Below are positions 1 to 8,173 of a DNA stretch of 26,925 nt, piece after piece (the first letter of the stretch is position 1; each line of letters opens with the position of its first letter). The position numbers were made by a program, and so were the translations under genes. Source of the stretch: Clostridia bacterium (GTDB lineage: Bacteria; Bacillota; Clostridia; CAKSNL01; HGM11501); NCBI GenBank assembly GCA_017390225.1, contig JAFPCL010000184.1, positions 1 through 26,925 on the forward strand, given 5' to 3'. The notes beneath the pieces are model-generated. The model saw nothing but the letters and a program-made list of their open reading frames with translations, was not told where the DNA came from and did not search any database.

Positions 1-1113
1 GAAGCCACCGGCGAAATCAAAGAAGAAGGCAAGCTTTTGGTGTCCCGCAACACCTTGATTACTGCCGATATTGCCAACACCATTATCAATGCCGGCGTAA
101 AGGAAGTCAAGGTTCGTTCCGTTCTCACCTGTCGTGCCCGTGTCGGTATCTGCCGCTACTGCTACGGCAGAAACTTGGCAACCGGCTCTTTGGTCGATGT
201 GGGTGAAGCTGTCGGTATCATCGCCGCACAGTCTATCGGTGAACCCGGTACCCAGCTGACCATGAGAACGTTCCACACCGGCGGTGTTGCTTCCAACGAC
301 ATCACCCAAGGTCTTCCCCGTGTTGAAGAACTTTTCGAAGCCAGAAAGCCCAAAGCTCTGGCAACCATCACCGAAATCGACGGTGTTGTTTCCATCAACG
401 AATTTAAGAAAAACAACCGCGAAATCAGCCGTGAGGTCACTGTTCGCAACGATGAAACCGGTGAGCAGCACACCTATCCCATCCGCTATGGTGTATCTCT
501 GCGTGTCCACGAAGGCGACTTCATCGAAGCCGGTGCTCCGCTGACCGACGGTCCTATCAATCCCAACGATCTTCTGAAGGTCAAGGGCGGCACTGCTGTT
601 CAACAGTACATCGTTCAGGAAATCCAGCGTGTGTACCGTCAACAGGGTGTTGAAATCGCCGACAAGCATATCGAAGTTATCGTTCGTCAGATGATGTGCA
701 AAGTTCTGGTCGAAGATCCCGGTGATTCCGAATTCATGACCGGCACAATGGTCGATCGCCTGCGTGCTACGATTGAAAGCGAACGCTTAGAGGCCGAAGG
801 CAAAGCCGTGCCTGTATTCCGTGATGTCCTTCTGGGTATCACCAAGGCCGCACTTGCTACCGACTCCTGGCTGTCTGCCGCATCCTTCCAGGAAACCACC
901 CGTGTTCTCACCGATGCCGCTATTAAGGGCAAGGTTGACAACTTGGTTGGTCTTAAAGAAAACGTCATTATCGGTAAGCTGATTCCTGCCGGTACCGGTA
1001 TGAATGTATACCGTGATATCGAAACGGAATACCAATTCCAGCAATCCGATATGTACGGCCTTTTGGAAGGTCTGAAAACGGAAGAGGATGCAGAAGAAGC
1101 ATCTGAAGAATAA
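1..1113 (+). CDS. rpoC: DNA-directed RNA polymerase beta' subunit, 3' part (N-terminus outside window)
   Basis: The reading frame is open from base 1, so the gene begins upstream; 370 C-terminal residues are visible. They carry the second zinc-binding cluster (TCRARVGICRYCYGR) followed by the trigger-loop/bridge region (GEAVGIIAAQSIGEPGTQLT, then MRTFHTGG), which is nearly invariant in bacterial beta' subunits. The remainder matches the usual C-terminal part (GLPRVEELFEARKPK; later AALATDSWLSAASFQETTRVL and IIGKLIPAGTGM). The product is the catalytic clamp subunit of RNA polymerase. The gene ends in an acidic tail (TEEDAEEASEE) and is followed four bases later by a strong terminator. The str operon (rpsL-rpsG) that often follows rpoC in Firmicutes is absent here; an ATPase operon follows instead. 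Confidence 0.98.
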   Translation, partial: EATGEIKEEGKLLVSRNTLITADIANTIINAGVKEVKVRSVLTCRARVGICRYCYGRNLATGSLVDVGEAVGIIAAQSIGEPGTQLTMRTFHTGGVASNDITQGLPRVEELFEARKPKALATITEIDGVVSINEFKKNNREISREVTVRNDETGEQHTYPIRYGVSLRVHEGDFIEAGAPLTDGPINPNDLLKVKGGTAVQQYIVQEIQRVYRQQGVEIADKHIEVIVRQMMCKVLVEDPGDSEFMTGTMVDRLRATIESERLEAEGKAVPVFRDVLLGITKAALATDSWLSAASFQETTRVLTDAAIKGKVDNLVGLKENVIIGKLIPAGTGMNVYRDIETEYQFQQSDMYGLLEGLKTEEDAEEASEE

Positions 1114-1117
1114 TGAA

Positions 1118-1165
1118 AAGCCCCGCAATAAGGCATCAAAGACCTATTGCGGGGCTTTCTTTATA
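1118..1165 (+). terminator. Rho-independent terminator of rpoC
   Basis: There is a perfect 13-bp stem, AAGCCCCGCAATA (1118-1130) with TATTGCGGGGCTT (1145-1157), a 14-nt loop, and a T-rich tail. It starts four bases after the rpoC stop codon. Confidence 0.93.
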
Positions 1166-1235
1166 AAATAATTCTAAACATCCCGTTGCTTTCTTGTAAA
1201 ATTAAAAAACTTGATACAAAAATTTTGGAAAACTA

Positions 1236-1263
1236 TTGACAAATTTATAAAAAGTGCTACAAT
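1236..1263 (+). promoter_or_regulatory. Sigma-A promoter of the V-ATPase operon
   Basis: TTGACA at 1236-1241 and TACAAT at 1258-1263 are separated by 16 nt. A TG one base upstream of the -10 box makes it an extended -10. Transcription would start near 1270, about 90 nt before atpE. The surrounding 1166-1290 region is AT-rich and holds no gene. A second TATAAT at 1283-1288 has no convincing -35 box. Confidence 0.8.
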
Positions 1264-1291
1264 ATTTAGTAATTAAATCGCTTATAATATA

Positions 1292-1333
1292 AAGGGAACT
1301 AGCTGACTGCAGGGGCATGAGTTCCCTTTTTTT
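1292..1333 (+). terminator. Terminator-like hairpin in the atpE leader (possible attenuator)
   Basis: AAGGGAACT (1292-1300) pairs perfectly with AGTTCCCTT (1320-1328), with a 19-nt loop, and is followed by a run of seven T (1327-1333). It lies between the promoter and the atpE ribosome binding site, so full termination would give an RNA of only about 65 nt. It could be a regulated attenuator or a constitutive partial terminator. I do not recognise a known riboswitch. Confidence 0.65.
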
Positions 1334-1358
1334 AATAAGCAATAAAAAAGGAGATAAC

Positions 1359-1967
1359 ATGATGGAAATACAACTCCAAGAACTTATTGATCAAATCAAA
1401 AAAGACGGCGTGGAAGCGGCGCAGTCCGAGGCAGATGCCATTTTAGCCGCCGCCAAAGCGGAAGCCGAAAGCATCATTGCCGATGCCAAACAGCAGGCAG
1501 ACAAACTCATATCCGATGCCAAAAGCGAAACACAGCGCATGGTGAAATCCGGTGAAGATGCGATTTTGCAAGCCGGACGCAATTTGCTTTTGTCCTTCAG
1601 AGAAAGCATCGCCCGAGAGCTTCGCATTATTTTGAATCAAAAGGTCGATGCTGTGTACGCTTCCGAGCATCTTACGGCACTGATTGTGAAAGCCATTGAA
1701 TCTTGGGCTGAAAAGTCCGACACCGAAAATCTCACAGTGATTTTAAACACCGAAGACTTAAAAGCTTTGGAAAACGCCGTTCTTGCCGATCTCAAAGATA
1801 AAATTCAAAAAGGCATCACCCTCAAAGCAAGCGACAGCTTTGACGGCGGATTCCGTATTGCCAAAAATGGCGAAGATGCTTTTTATGATTACTCGCAAGA
1901 AGCCGTGGTGGATATGTTGTCCAAATATCTCAGTCCCAAAGTCGCACAGATTTTAAAAGAGGCTTAA
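1359..1967 (+). CDS. atpE: V-type ATP synthase/ATPase subunit E
   Basis: A 202-residue peripheral stalk subunit that links the catalytic A3B3 head to the membrane subunit I. The N-terminal ~75 residues are rich in Ala, Glu and Lys (AEADAILAAAKAEAESIIAD and following), a long coiled coil typical of subunit E. The C-terminal half is the globular part (around LKDKIQKGITLKASDSFDGG). The start is ATG 1359 (or the adjacent ATG 1362), placed 5-8 nt after AAGGAG at 1348-1353; an in-frame ATG at 1317 is rejected because it lies inside the leader hairpin and has no ribosome site. It is the first gene of the operon and is followed after 5 nt by the DUF2764 gene, the same pairing as in Chlamydia. No separate subunit G/H partner gene is present. 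Confidence 0.88.
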   Translation: MMEIQLQELIDQIKKDGVEAAQSEADAILAAAKAEAESIIADAKQQADKLISDAKSETQRMVKSGEDAILQAGRNLLLSFRESIARELRIILNQKVDAVYASEHLTALIVKAIESWAEKSDTENLTVILNTEDLKALENAVLADLKDKIQKGITLKASDSFDGGFRIAKNGEDAFYDYSQEAVVDMLSKYLSPKVAQILKEA

Positions 1968-1972
1968 TCATT

Positions 1973-2533
1973 ATGGCAGCATATTATTATTTAATATCAC
2001 AGCTTCCGTCGCTGGACGGCTATAGCGATGCAGTCCCTCTGCCCATCGATGAAGCACGTTTTATGGAGCTTGTCCGCGGTCATCTCGGAAAGAACACACA
2101 GAATGATATGGAAAAACTCACACTCACGCCTCCCATGGATTCTGAAAAAACAAGCTCTCCCCTGCTGTCCGCATGGTATGATGGCGAACGGGATCTTCGC
2201 TTGGCGTTGGGTAAAATCCGCGCGGAAAAAATGAATAAAACTTTCACGTTTCCCAATAAGATTTTATCCGCCGCACTGATCAAAACAGCAACAGATGCAC
2301 AGGAAGCGGAGAATCCTTTGGAGGCAGAAAAGATTTTGTTTTCCCATCGGCTTTCTTTTTTGGAATCCCTGCGCCCCACGGATATGTTCTGCGAGGATTT
2401 CTTGTTTTATTACGGACTAAAGCTAAAGCTTCTGGCGCGGATGTGGCAGTTTGATCCCGTGCGCGGTGAAGCCGCATACAGAAAAATATACAACTCCATT
2501 CTACAAGGAGATAAAAAGGAGGTAAATCCATGA
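1973..2533 (+). CDS. DUF2764 family protein, V-ATPase operon-associated
   Basis: A 186-residue protein beginning MAAYYYLISQLPSL, the typical opening of DUF2764 proteins, which occur between subunits E and A in chlamydial, spirochaetal and Bacteroidota-type V-ATPase operons. No transmembrane segment or catalytic motif is visible. The sequence is charged and probably helical, with paired Leu and aromatic residues (LKLKLLARMWQFDP). Position and co-occurrence suggest it takes the place of a stalk subunit such as C or F, but this is inference. It starts 5 nt after atpE and its TGA overlaps the ATG of atpA by four bases (ATGA), which implies translational coupling. Two Shine-Dalgarno sequences (AAGGAG and AAAGGAGG) near its 3' end serve atpA. 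Confidence 0.8.
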   Translation: MAAYYYLISQLPSLDGYSDAVPLPIDEARFMELVRGHLGKNTQNDMEKLTLTPPMDSEKTSSPLLSAWYDGERDLRLALGKIRAEKMNKTFTFPNKILSAALIKTATDAQEAENPLEAEKILFSHRLSFLESLRPTDMFCEDFLFYYGLKLKLLARMWQFDPVRGEAAYRKIYNSILQGDKKEVNP

Positions 2534-4299
2534 CCGAAAACATCGGAAAAGTAATCAGCATTAACGGCAATCTCGTGTCCGTCGAATTTGAAGGCGACGT
2601 TTCCATGAACGAAATATGCTTTGTTAAAGTTGCGGGCACTGCACTGAAAAGTGAAGTTATCCGTATTCGAGGCAATGTGGCACAAATTCAGGTTTATGAA
2701 ATGACCAACGGGATTCAATACGGCGATGAAGTCGTATTTACAGGAGAAATGCTTTCGGCACAGCTCGGGCCGGGGCTTTTAGGGCAGGTTTATGACGGTC
2801 TTCAGAATCCGCTTCCTGTCCTGGCAAAAAAAGCCGGCTGGTTTTTAGAGCGTGGCAACTATGCCGACGGGCTGAACGACGAAAAGAAGTGGACTTTCAC
2901 GCCCACGGTAAAGCCCGGCGACACACTGACAGCAGGCGCATACATCGGCACTGTTCCCGAAGGTGCTTTCACGCATAAAATCTTTCTTCCCTTTTATTTG
3001 CAGGGAACCTACACCGTAAAATCCATTGTACCTCAAGGGGAATATACCGTGAAGGAAACCGTTGCGGTGGTCACCGATGACCGCGGCCGTGAAACAGTGC
3101 TCACCATGTGTTTCCGCTGGCCCGTAAAGCGCGCTATCCGTTGCTACAGCGAACGGTTAGCCCCCGTGGAAACCATGGAAACCAAGGTGCGCCTTGTGGA
3201 CTCCTTCTTTCCTGTTGCCAAAGGCGGTACCTACTGCACCCCCGGTCCTTTCGGCGCAGGAAAAACCGTTTTGCAGCACACCACGTCCAAATATGCCGAC
3301 GTGGATATCGTCATCATTGCCGCTTGCGGCGAACGTGCCGGTGAAGTCGTGGAAACCTTAACTGAATTTCCTGAATTGACCGACCCGAAAACCGGCCGTT
3401 CCCTGATGGAGCGAACAATTATTATCTGTAACACCTCATCGATGCCCGTTGCTTCCCGTGAAGCTTCGGTTTACACCTCGGTGACCTTGGCAGAATATTA
3501 CCGCCAGATGGGACTTCATGTTCTTTTATTGGCAGACTCCACCTCCCGTTGGGCGCAGGCACTGCGTGAAATGTCGGGACGTTTGGAGGAAATCCCCGGC
3601 GAAGAAGCCTTCCCTGCCTATCTGGAATCTTATATTGCCGCATTTTATGAAAGAGCAGGTTTTGTCCGTCTGCCCGACGGAAGCTTTGGCTCTGTCACCA
3701 TCGGCGGCTCTGTTTCTCCCGCCGGCGGTAACTTTGAAGAGCCGGTCACCCAGGCAACCTTAAAGGTTGTCGGCGCTTTCCACGGTCTGTCCCGTGAGCG
3801 CTCCGATGCCAGAAAATACCCTGCCATCGACCCGATGATCTCTTGGTCGAAATACGGAAGTGTTATCGACCGTAAAAAGTCCGAGTATTGCAAAGATATC
3901 CTGCGTCAAGGCAATGAGATTGATTCCATGATGAAGGTTATCGGCGAAGAAGGCACGCCCTTGTCCGACTATATTCTCTACTTGAAATCCGAAATGTTAG
4001 ATGCCGTGTATCTGCAGCAAAATTCCTTTGATTTGGTCGATGCCAACTGCGGTACACTGCGCCAGCGCTATGTGACGGATAAGCTGATTATGGTTTTGGG
4101 AAGTAGCTTCGCTTTAACCAATAAGGATGATGCCCGTACTTTCTTCAACCGTATGCGCCAAAGATTTATCGACTGGAACTATAAGGAATTTAAAGGTGAA
4201 GAATTCCAAAAGTCAGAAGCTCTGATTGATGAATTATACCGGGAAGCCGGCGGCACCATGGATGCGGAAGCCGCACGTTTACTAAAGGACGGTGAATGA
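2530..4299 (+). CDS. atpA: V-type ATPase catalytic subunit A
   Basis: A 589-residue catalytic subunit that hydrolyses or synthesises ATP in the cytoplasmic head. It has the N-terminal beta-barrel (1-70), the non-homologous insertion typical of A subunits (about 110-200), and the nucleotide-binding domain. The Walker A motif is GPFGAGKT at 239-246, the catalytic GER motif has Glu268, and the Walker B region is LLLADSTSRWA with Asp336. The conserved GRLEEIPGEEAFPAYL block follows. The C-terminal helical domain runs to 589. Length agrees with chlamydial and Enterococcus A subunits. The start is ATG 2530 after AAAGGAGG (2515-2522). It overlaps DUF2764 upstream and atpB downstream by four bases each. 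All catalytic residues look intact. Confidence 0.96.
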   Translation: MTENIGKVISINGNLVSVEFEGDVSMNEICFVKVAGTALKSEVIRIRGNVAQIQVYEMTNGIQYGDEVVFTGEMLSAQLGPGLLGQVYDGLQNPLPVLAKKAGWFLERGNYADGLNDEKKWTFTPTVKPGDTLTAGAYIGTVPEGAFTHKIFLPFYLQGTYTVKSIVPQGEYTVKETVAVVTDDRGRETVLTMCFRWPVKRAIRCYSERLAPVETMETKVRLVDSFFPVAKGGTYCTPGPFGAGKTVLQHTTSKYADVDIVIIAACGERAGEVVETLTEFPELTDPKTGRSLMERTIIICNTSSMPVASREASVYTSVTLAEYYRQMGLHVLLLADSTSRWAQALREMSGRLEEIPGEEAFPAYLESYIAAFYERAGFVRLPDGSFGSVTIGGSVSPAGGNFEEPVTQATLKVVGAFHGLSRERSDARKYPAIDPMISWSKYGSVIDRKKSEYCKDILRQGNEIDSMMKVIGEEGTPLSDYILYLKSEMLDAVYLQQNSFDLVDANCGTLRQRYVTDKLIMVLGSSFALTNKDDARTFFNRMRQRFIDWNYKEFKGEEFQKSEALIDELYREAGGTMDAEAARLLKDGE

Positions 4300-5609
4300 A
4301 AATGAATAAAATATATAATAAAATTGAATCCATCGTCGGCAACGTCATTACCGTCAGAGCCACCGGCGTGAAATACAACGAACTGGCGCAGATTCAGACG
4401 CGCTTCGGAAAATCCTTGGCACAGGTCAATAAAATCGAAGGCGATATTGTGTCGCTTCAGATTTTTGCCGGCGGTCAGGGTGTTTCTACCGGCGATGAGA
4501 TTCGCTTTTTAGGCAGTGAAATGCAAATGTCCTTCAGCGAAGATTTGCTCGGCAGAATCTTCAACGGTTCCGGTCAGCCTGTGGACAACGGCCCTGCCCT
4601 GACGGACAACTTAAAGCCCATCGGCGGCCCTTCTGTCAATCCCACCAATCGTATTTTGGCAAACCGCATGATGCGTACCAATATCCCGATGATCGATATG
4701 TTCAACACCTTGGTTGTCTCCCAGAAGTTGCCGATTTTCTCCATTTCCGGTGAGCCTTATAATGCACTTCTTGCCCGTATTGCCATGCAGGCAGAAGCCG
4801 ATGTGATCGTTCTCGGCGGCATGGGACTAAAGTATGACGACTTCCTTTTCTTTAAGGATGAACTTTCTCGTGGCGGAGCACTGAGCAAAACGGTTATGTT
4901 TATCCATACCGCCTCCGACCCCACCGTTGAATGTATGATGATTCCCGACCTTTCATTGGCTGTGGCAGAACAATTTGCTCTGCAAGATAAGGACGTGTTG
5001 GTTCTTCTCACGGATATGACCAACTTTGCCGATGCCATGAAAGAAATCGCCATTACGCAAGAACAGGTTCCCTCCAATCGTGGCTATCCCGGTGACCTTT
5101 ATTCTCAGCTTGCCGCTCGTTACGAAAAGGCGGTTGACTTTATGAATTCCGGCTCTATCACGGTTTTGGCTGTCACCACCATGCCCGGTGACGACGTGAC
5201 GCATCCCGTCCCCGACAACACCGGCTATATCACGGAAGGTCAGTATTATTTGAAAGGCGGCCGCATCGAGCCCTTCGGTTCTCTGTCCCGTCTAAAGCAA
5301 AACGTCAACGGGAAAACGAGAAAAGACCATCGTGCGCTCATGGATGGTATGATTCGCTTATATTCTTCCTACAAAGAAACGGTGGAAAAGAAAAACATGG
5401 GCTTTGCCATGAACCGTTGGGATGAAAAGCTTCTAAAATACGGCGTCCTTTTTGAAAAAGAGCTGATGGATTTGTCTGTGAATCTTTCCTTGGAGAATGC
5501 CTTGGATACCGGCTGGAAAATCTTAGCCGCCTGCTTTACCAAAGAAGAAACCGGCATTAAATCAGACCTTACGGATGAATTCTGGCCTGAAGGGCAAGGA
5601 GGTCTGTAA
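4296..5609 (+). CDS. atpB: V-type ATPase regulatory subunit B
   Basis: A 437-residue non-catalytic nucleotide-binding subunit that alternates with A in the A3B3 ring. The P-loop is replaced by SISGEPYNALLARIAMQAE, the degenerate form expected of B subunits, and the signature SNRGYPGDLYSQLAARYEKA is present after DMTNFADAMKEIAITQEQVP. The start overlaps the atpA stop (ATGA). A second ATG two codons in is equally possible. Length is close to that of chlamydial B and slightly shorter than Enterococcus NtpB. Its 3' end carries AAGGAGG for atpD. Confidence 0.95.
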   Translation: MKMNKIYNKIESIVGNVITVRATGVKYNELAQIQTRFGKSLAQVNKIEGDIVSLQIFAGGQGVSTGDEIRFLGSEMQMSFSEDLLGRIFNGSGQPVDNGPALTDNLKPIGGPSVNPTNRILANRMMRTNIPMIDMFNTLVVSQKLPIFSISGEPYNALLARIAMQAEADVIVLGGMGLKYDDFLFFKDELSRGGALSKTVMFIHTASDPTVECMMIPDLSLAVAEQFALQDKDVLVLLTDMTNFADAMKEIAITQEQVPSNRGYPGDLYSQLAARYEKAVDFMNSGSITVLAVTTMPGDDVTHPVPDNTGYITEGQYYLKGGRIEPFGSLSRLKQNVNGKTRKDHRALMDGMIRLYSSYKETVEKKNMGFAMNRWDEKLLKYGVLFEKELMDLSVNLSLENALDTGWKILAACFTKEETGIKSDLTDEFWPEGQGGL

Positions 5610-5611
5610 TT

Positions 5612-6244
5612 TTGGCAAAGATCAAATTAACGAAAAACGAGCTGAAAAATCAAAAAGATGCTCTGAAAATGTATCGTAGATATTTGCCGACACTGACACT
5701 GAAAAAACAACAGCTGCAATCGGAAATCCGCACCATTGAAGCCAAAGCCATTGCCGTAAGGCAAGAAAAGCAGGCCATGGAAGAGGGCTTTGGTGCATGG
5801 ATTGCCGTGTTTGCAGAAGAAGCCGCCTTCCCTCCGGGGATTATCACCGTGAGCAATATTCGAAAAGGCAAAGGAAACATTGCCGGTGTGGATATTCCCA
5901 CCTTTGACGGTGCGGATTTTCAAAGAGGCGACTATGATTTATACGAAACGCCTCTTTGGGTAGACATTGCCGCCAACCATATGGAAAGAGTCATGCTTCT
6001 TGATATGGAGGCAGAGGTGCTGGATGAGCAGGTGTATCTTTTGGAAAAAGAACTCACCGCCACATCCCAGAGAGTGAACCTTTTCGAAAAAGTCAAGATT
6101 CCCGAAACCGAGGCAAATATCAAAAAAATATCCATTTACATGGCAGACCAGCAGGTTAGCGCCGTGGTGCGTTCGAAAATTTCCAAACGCAAAATTGCCC
6201 TTCGCAATGAAGAAGCAAGCGAAAGGCAGGTGGATGCCACATGA
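5612..6244 (+). CDS. atpD: V-type ATPase subunit D (central stalk)
   Basis: A 210-residue central rotor shaft subunit. The N-terminus (KIKLTKNELKNQKDALKMYRRYLPTLTLKKQQLQ, given in two parts: KIKLTKNELKNQKDAL and KMYRRYLPTLTLKKQQLQ) and the C-terminal helix (RVNLFEKVKIPETEANIKKI) form the antiparallel coiled coil typical of subunit D. Translation starts at TTG 5612, supported by AAGGAGG at 5596-5602 with a 9-nt spacer; no suitable ATG is nearby. The 3' end overlaps atpI by four bases. The usual D partner, subunit F, has no gene in this operon. Confidence 0.92.
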   Translation: MAKIKLTKNELKNQKDALKMYRRYLPTLTLKKQQLQSEIRTIEAKAIAVRQEKQAMEEGFGAWIAVFAEEAAFPPGIITVSNIRKGKGNIAGVDIPTFDGADFQRGDYDLYETPLWVDIAANHMERVMLLDMEAEVLDEQVYLLEKELTATSQRVNLFEKVKIPETEANIKKISIYMADQQVSAVVRSKISKRKIALRNEEASERQVDAT

Positions 6245-8148
6245 TCGTACCCATGAAAAAAGTTTCCCTCATCACCATGGGACATGAGAAAACAAAAACC
6301 CTCCAAGCGCTTCGCTCGTTGGGGATGATGCACATTGAAAGCAAAGAAGGCTCATCCGAAAAGCTGAATAAGCTCGGCGATCAATTATCTCTGATAAAAG
6401 ATGCGCTGTATGCGATTGGGAAAGTAAAAGCGTCCGAGCAAAAAGAAGCCACACTTTCTGATGCCTTGTCCCTTGCCGAAGAGATTCGCACACTTTCGGA
6501 AGAAAAGAAAGCCTGTCTTGCAGAGAAGCTTACTTTAACACAAAGCTTGGAAAGCCTGAAAAGCTGGGGCGACATTGACCCCGAGGCTTTATCCTTCCTT
6601 TCAGAAAAAGGCGTTCTCGTTTCTTTTTATGAAATGCCCAAGGGTGAATATAAAGCGCTTATGGGTGACATCAAAGCTATTCCTTTGGAAAAAGGAAAAA
6701 AAGCTGTCAAATTCATGCTATGCGATAAGGATATCGACAGCGAACGCCAAAAAGAGCTGGAAAAGTACCGCCTGCTGATTCCGAAAATGTCCACAAAAGC
6801 AATGCGGGAAAAAGCCGAAGAATTTGCCCTTCGGGCAGATGAAATCGATAAAGAACTCGCTTCTTACGCCGTTTATAGAGAGAGCTTTCATGCAGCTTCA
6901 GAATCACTTCAAAAAGAAATGGAGTTTGAGCTCCATGCCGTAGGCATGACGGATGAAGTGCTGTCGGAGCAAGAAGACAAAACCCTTTCCGTTTCTTATT
7001 TTTCCGGCTACATTGAAGCGGATAATCTGGAAACCTTCAAAGAAGCCGCCCGAGATCAGGCTTGGGGACTTGTTGTTTCCGATCCCACGGAAGAGGACAA
7101 CGTGCCTACCAAGCTGAAAAACAATAAGTTCGTCAGCCTGATTTATCCCCTGACCGACTTTTTGGGCACAGTGCCCGGATACTTTGAGTATGATATTTCC
7201 GCTTGGTTTTTAGGATTTATCCTCATTTTCTTCGGTATTATTTTCGGAGATGGCGGATACGGTCTTTTGATTACTGCCGTCGCCGCTGTGCCGGTGATTA
7301 AAGCACTGCTTGCAAAAAAGCCCGTTGCGCCTGCCTTTTTGTTGATCGGTCTGTTCGGGCTATCCACCATTCTGTGGGGCACGCTCACCTGCACTTGGTT
7401 CGGGCTTTCCCCCGAACAGCTTCCCGCATGGCTGAAGGCTTTGTCGATTCCCTGTTTTTCCAACGTGAATGTCGACAAGCTCTGGAGCCTTCCCTGGACA
7501 CCCGAAGGCGTTGGGCTGACCACCGCACAGAATTTGCAGATTTTTTGCTTCTTCCTGGCGCTGGTTCAGCTGATTGTCGCTCACATCAAGGTTGCTAAAA
7601 GAAATCTTCACTCCCTGAAGATTTGCGGTGATATCGGGAATATCCTTCAACTGTTGGGGATGTATTTTCTGGTGCTCAATCTGGTGGTCAACCCTGCGGT
7701 TTTCCCCTTTGATTTAGTCATCGCCTCCATCCCTGTGGGCACTGTCTGTATTGTATTGATTGCGATTGGATTTATCTTGAGCTTCATCTTTTCCAACTAT
7801 GAAGGAAGCATCAAAAAATCCATTCTTGCAAGCCTTGCCAATATCGTGACGGTTCTTTTAGGCGTCGTTAACGTCTTTTCGGATATTGTATCTTACATCC
7901 GCCTGTGGGCGGTCGGTCTTGCCGGCGGTGCGATTTCGGCAACGGTCAACGAACTGGCAAGCCCCCTGCTCGGCAATTTTATGCTGATGATATTCGCCAT
8001 TATCCTTCTGGTTTTTGGTCACGGACTGAATATGATCCTCAATGTGTTGTCCGTTGTGGTGCACGGCATACGACTCAATACATTGGAATTTTCAACCCAT
8101 CTGGATATGGCATGGAGTGGGCACAAATTCAAGCCCTTTGAAGAATAA
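6241..8148 (+). CDS. atpI: V-type ATPase membrane subunit I (a-subunit)
   Basis: A 635-residue stator subunit. Residues 1 to about 310 are hydrophilic with coiled-coil segments and attach to the peripheral stalk. From about 320 onward there are seven to eight hydrophobic helices (starting AWFLGFILIFFGIIFGDGG). The ion-translocating arginine is in SYIRLWAVGLAGG (Arg554), opposite the K-ring glutamate, and a second conserved Arg is in VVHGIRLNTLEF near the end. GDGGYG is a usual family motif. It starts at ATG 6241, overlapping the atpD stop, and ends 25 nt before atpK. Length is typical. Confidence 0.94.
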   Translation: MIVPMKKVSLITMGHEKTKTLQALRSLGMMHIESKEGSSEKLNKLGDQLSLIKDALYAIGKVKASEQKEATLSDALSLAEEIRTLSEEKKACLAEKLTLTQSLESLKSWGDIDPEALSFLSEKGVLVSFYEMPKGEYKALMGDIKAIPLEKGKKAVKFMLCDKDIDSERQKELEKYRLLIPKMSTKAMREKAEEFALRADEIDKELASYAVYRESFHAASESLQKEMEFELHAVGMTDEVLSEQEDKTLSVSYFSGYIEADNLETFKEAARDQAWGLVVSDPTEEDNVPTKLKNNKFVSLIYPLTDFLGTVPGYFEYDISAWFLGFILIFFGIIFGDGGYGLLITAVAAVPVIKALLAKKPVAPAFLLIGLFGLSTILWGTLTCTWFGLSPEQLPAWLKALSIPCFSNVNVDKLWSLPWTPEGVGLTTAQNLQIFCFFLALVQLIVAHIKVAKRNLHSLKICGDIGNILQLLGMYFLVLNLVVNPAVFPFDLVIASIPVGTVCIVLIAIGFILSFIFSNYEGSIKKSILASLANIVTVLLGVVNVFSDIVSYIRLWAVGLAGGAISATVNELASPLLGNFMLMIFAIILLVFGHGLNMILNVLSVVVHGIRLNTLEFSTHLDMAWSGHKFKPFEE

Positions 8149-8173
8149 AATTTGATATAAAGGAGTTTTTTTT

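Noticed and set aside
1292..1333. Known riboswitch in the atpE leader
   Set aside because: The leader is short and shows no conserved core of a riboswitch class that I recognise; only the hairpin and T-run are clear.
1317..1358. Earlier ATG start of atpE, or a leader peptide
   Set aside because: The codon is in the loop of the leader hairpin and no Shine-Dalgarno precedes it.
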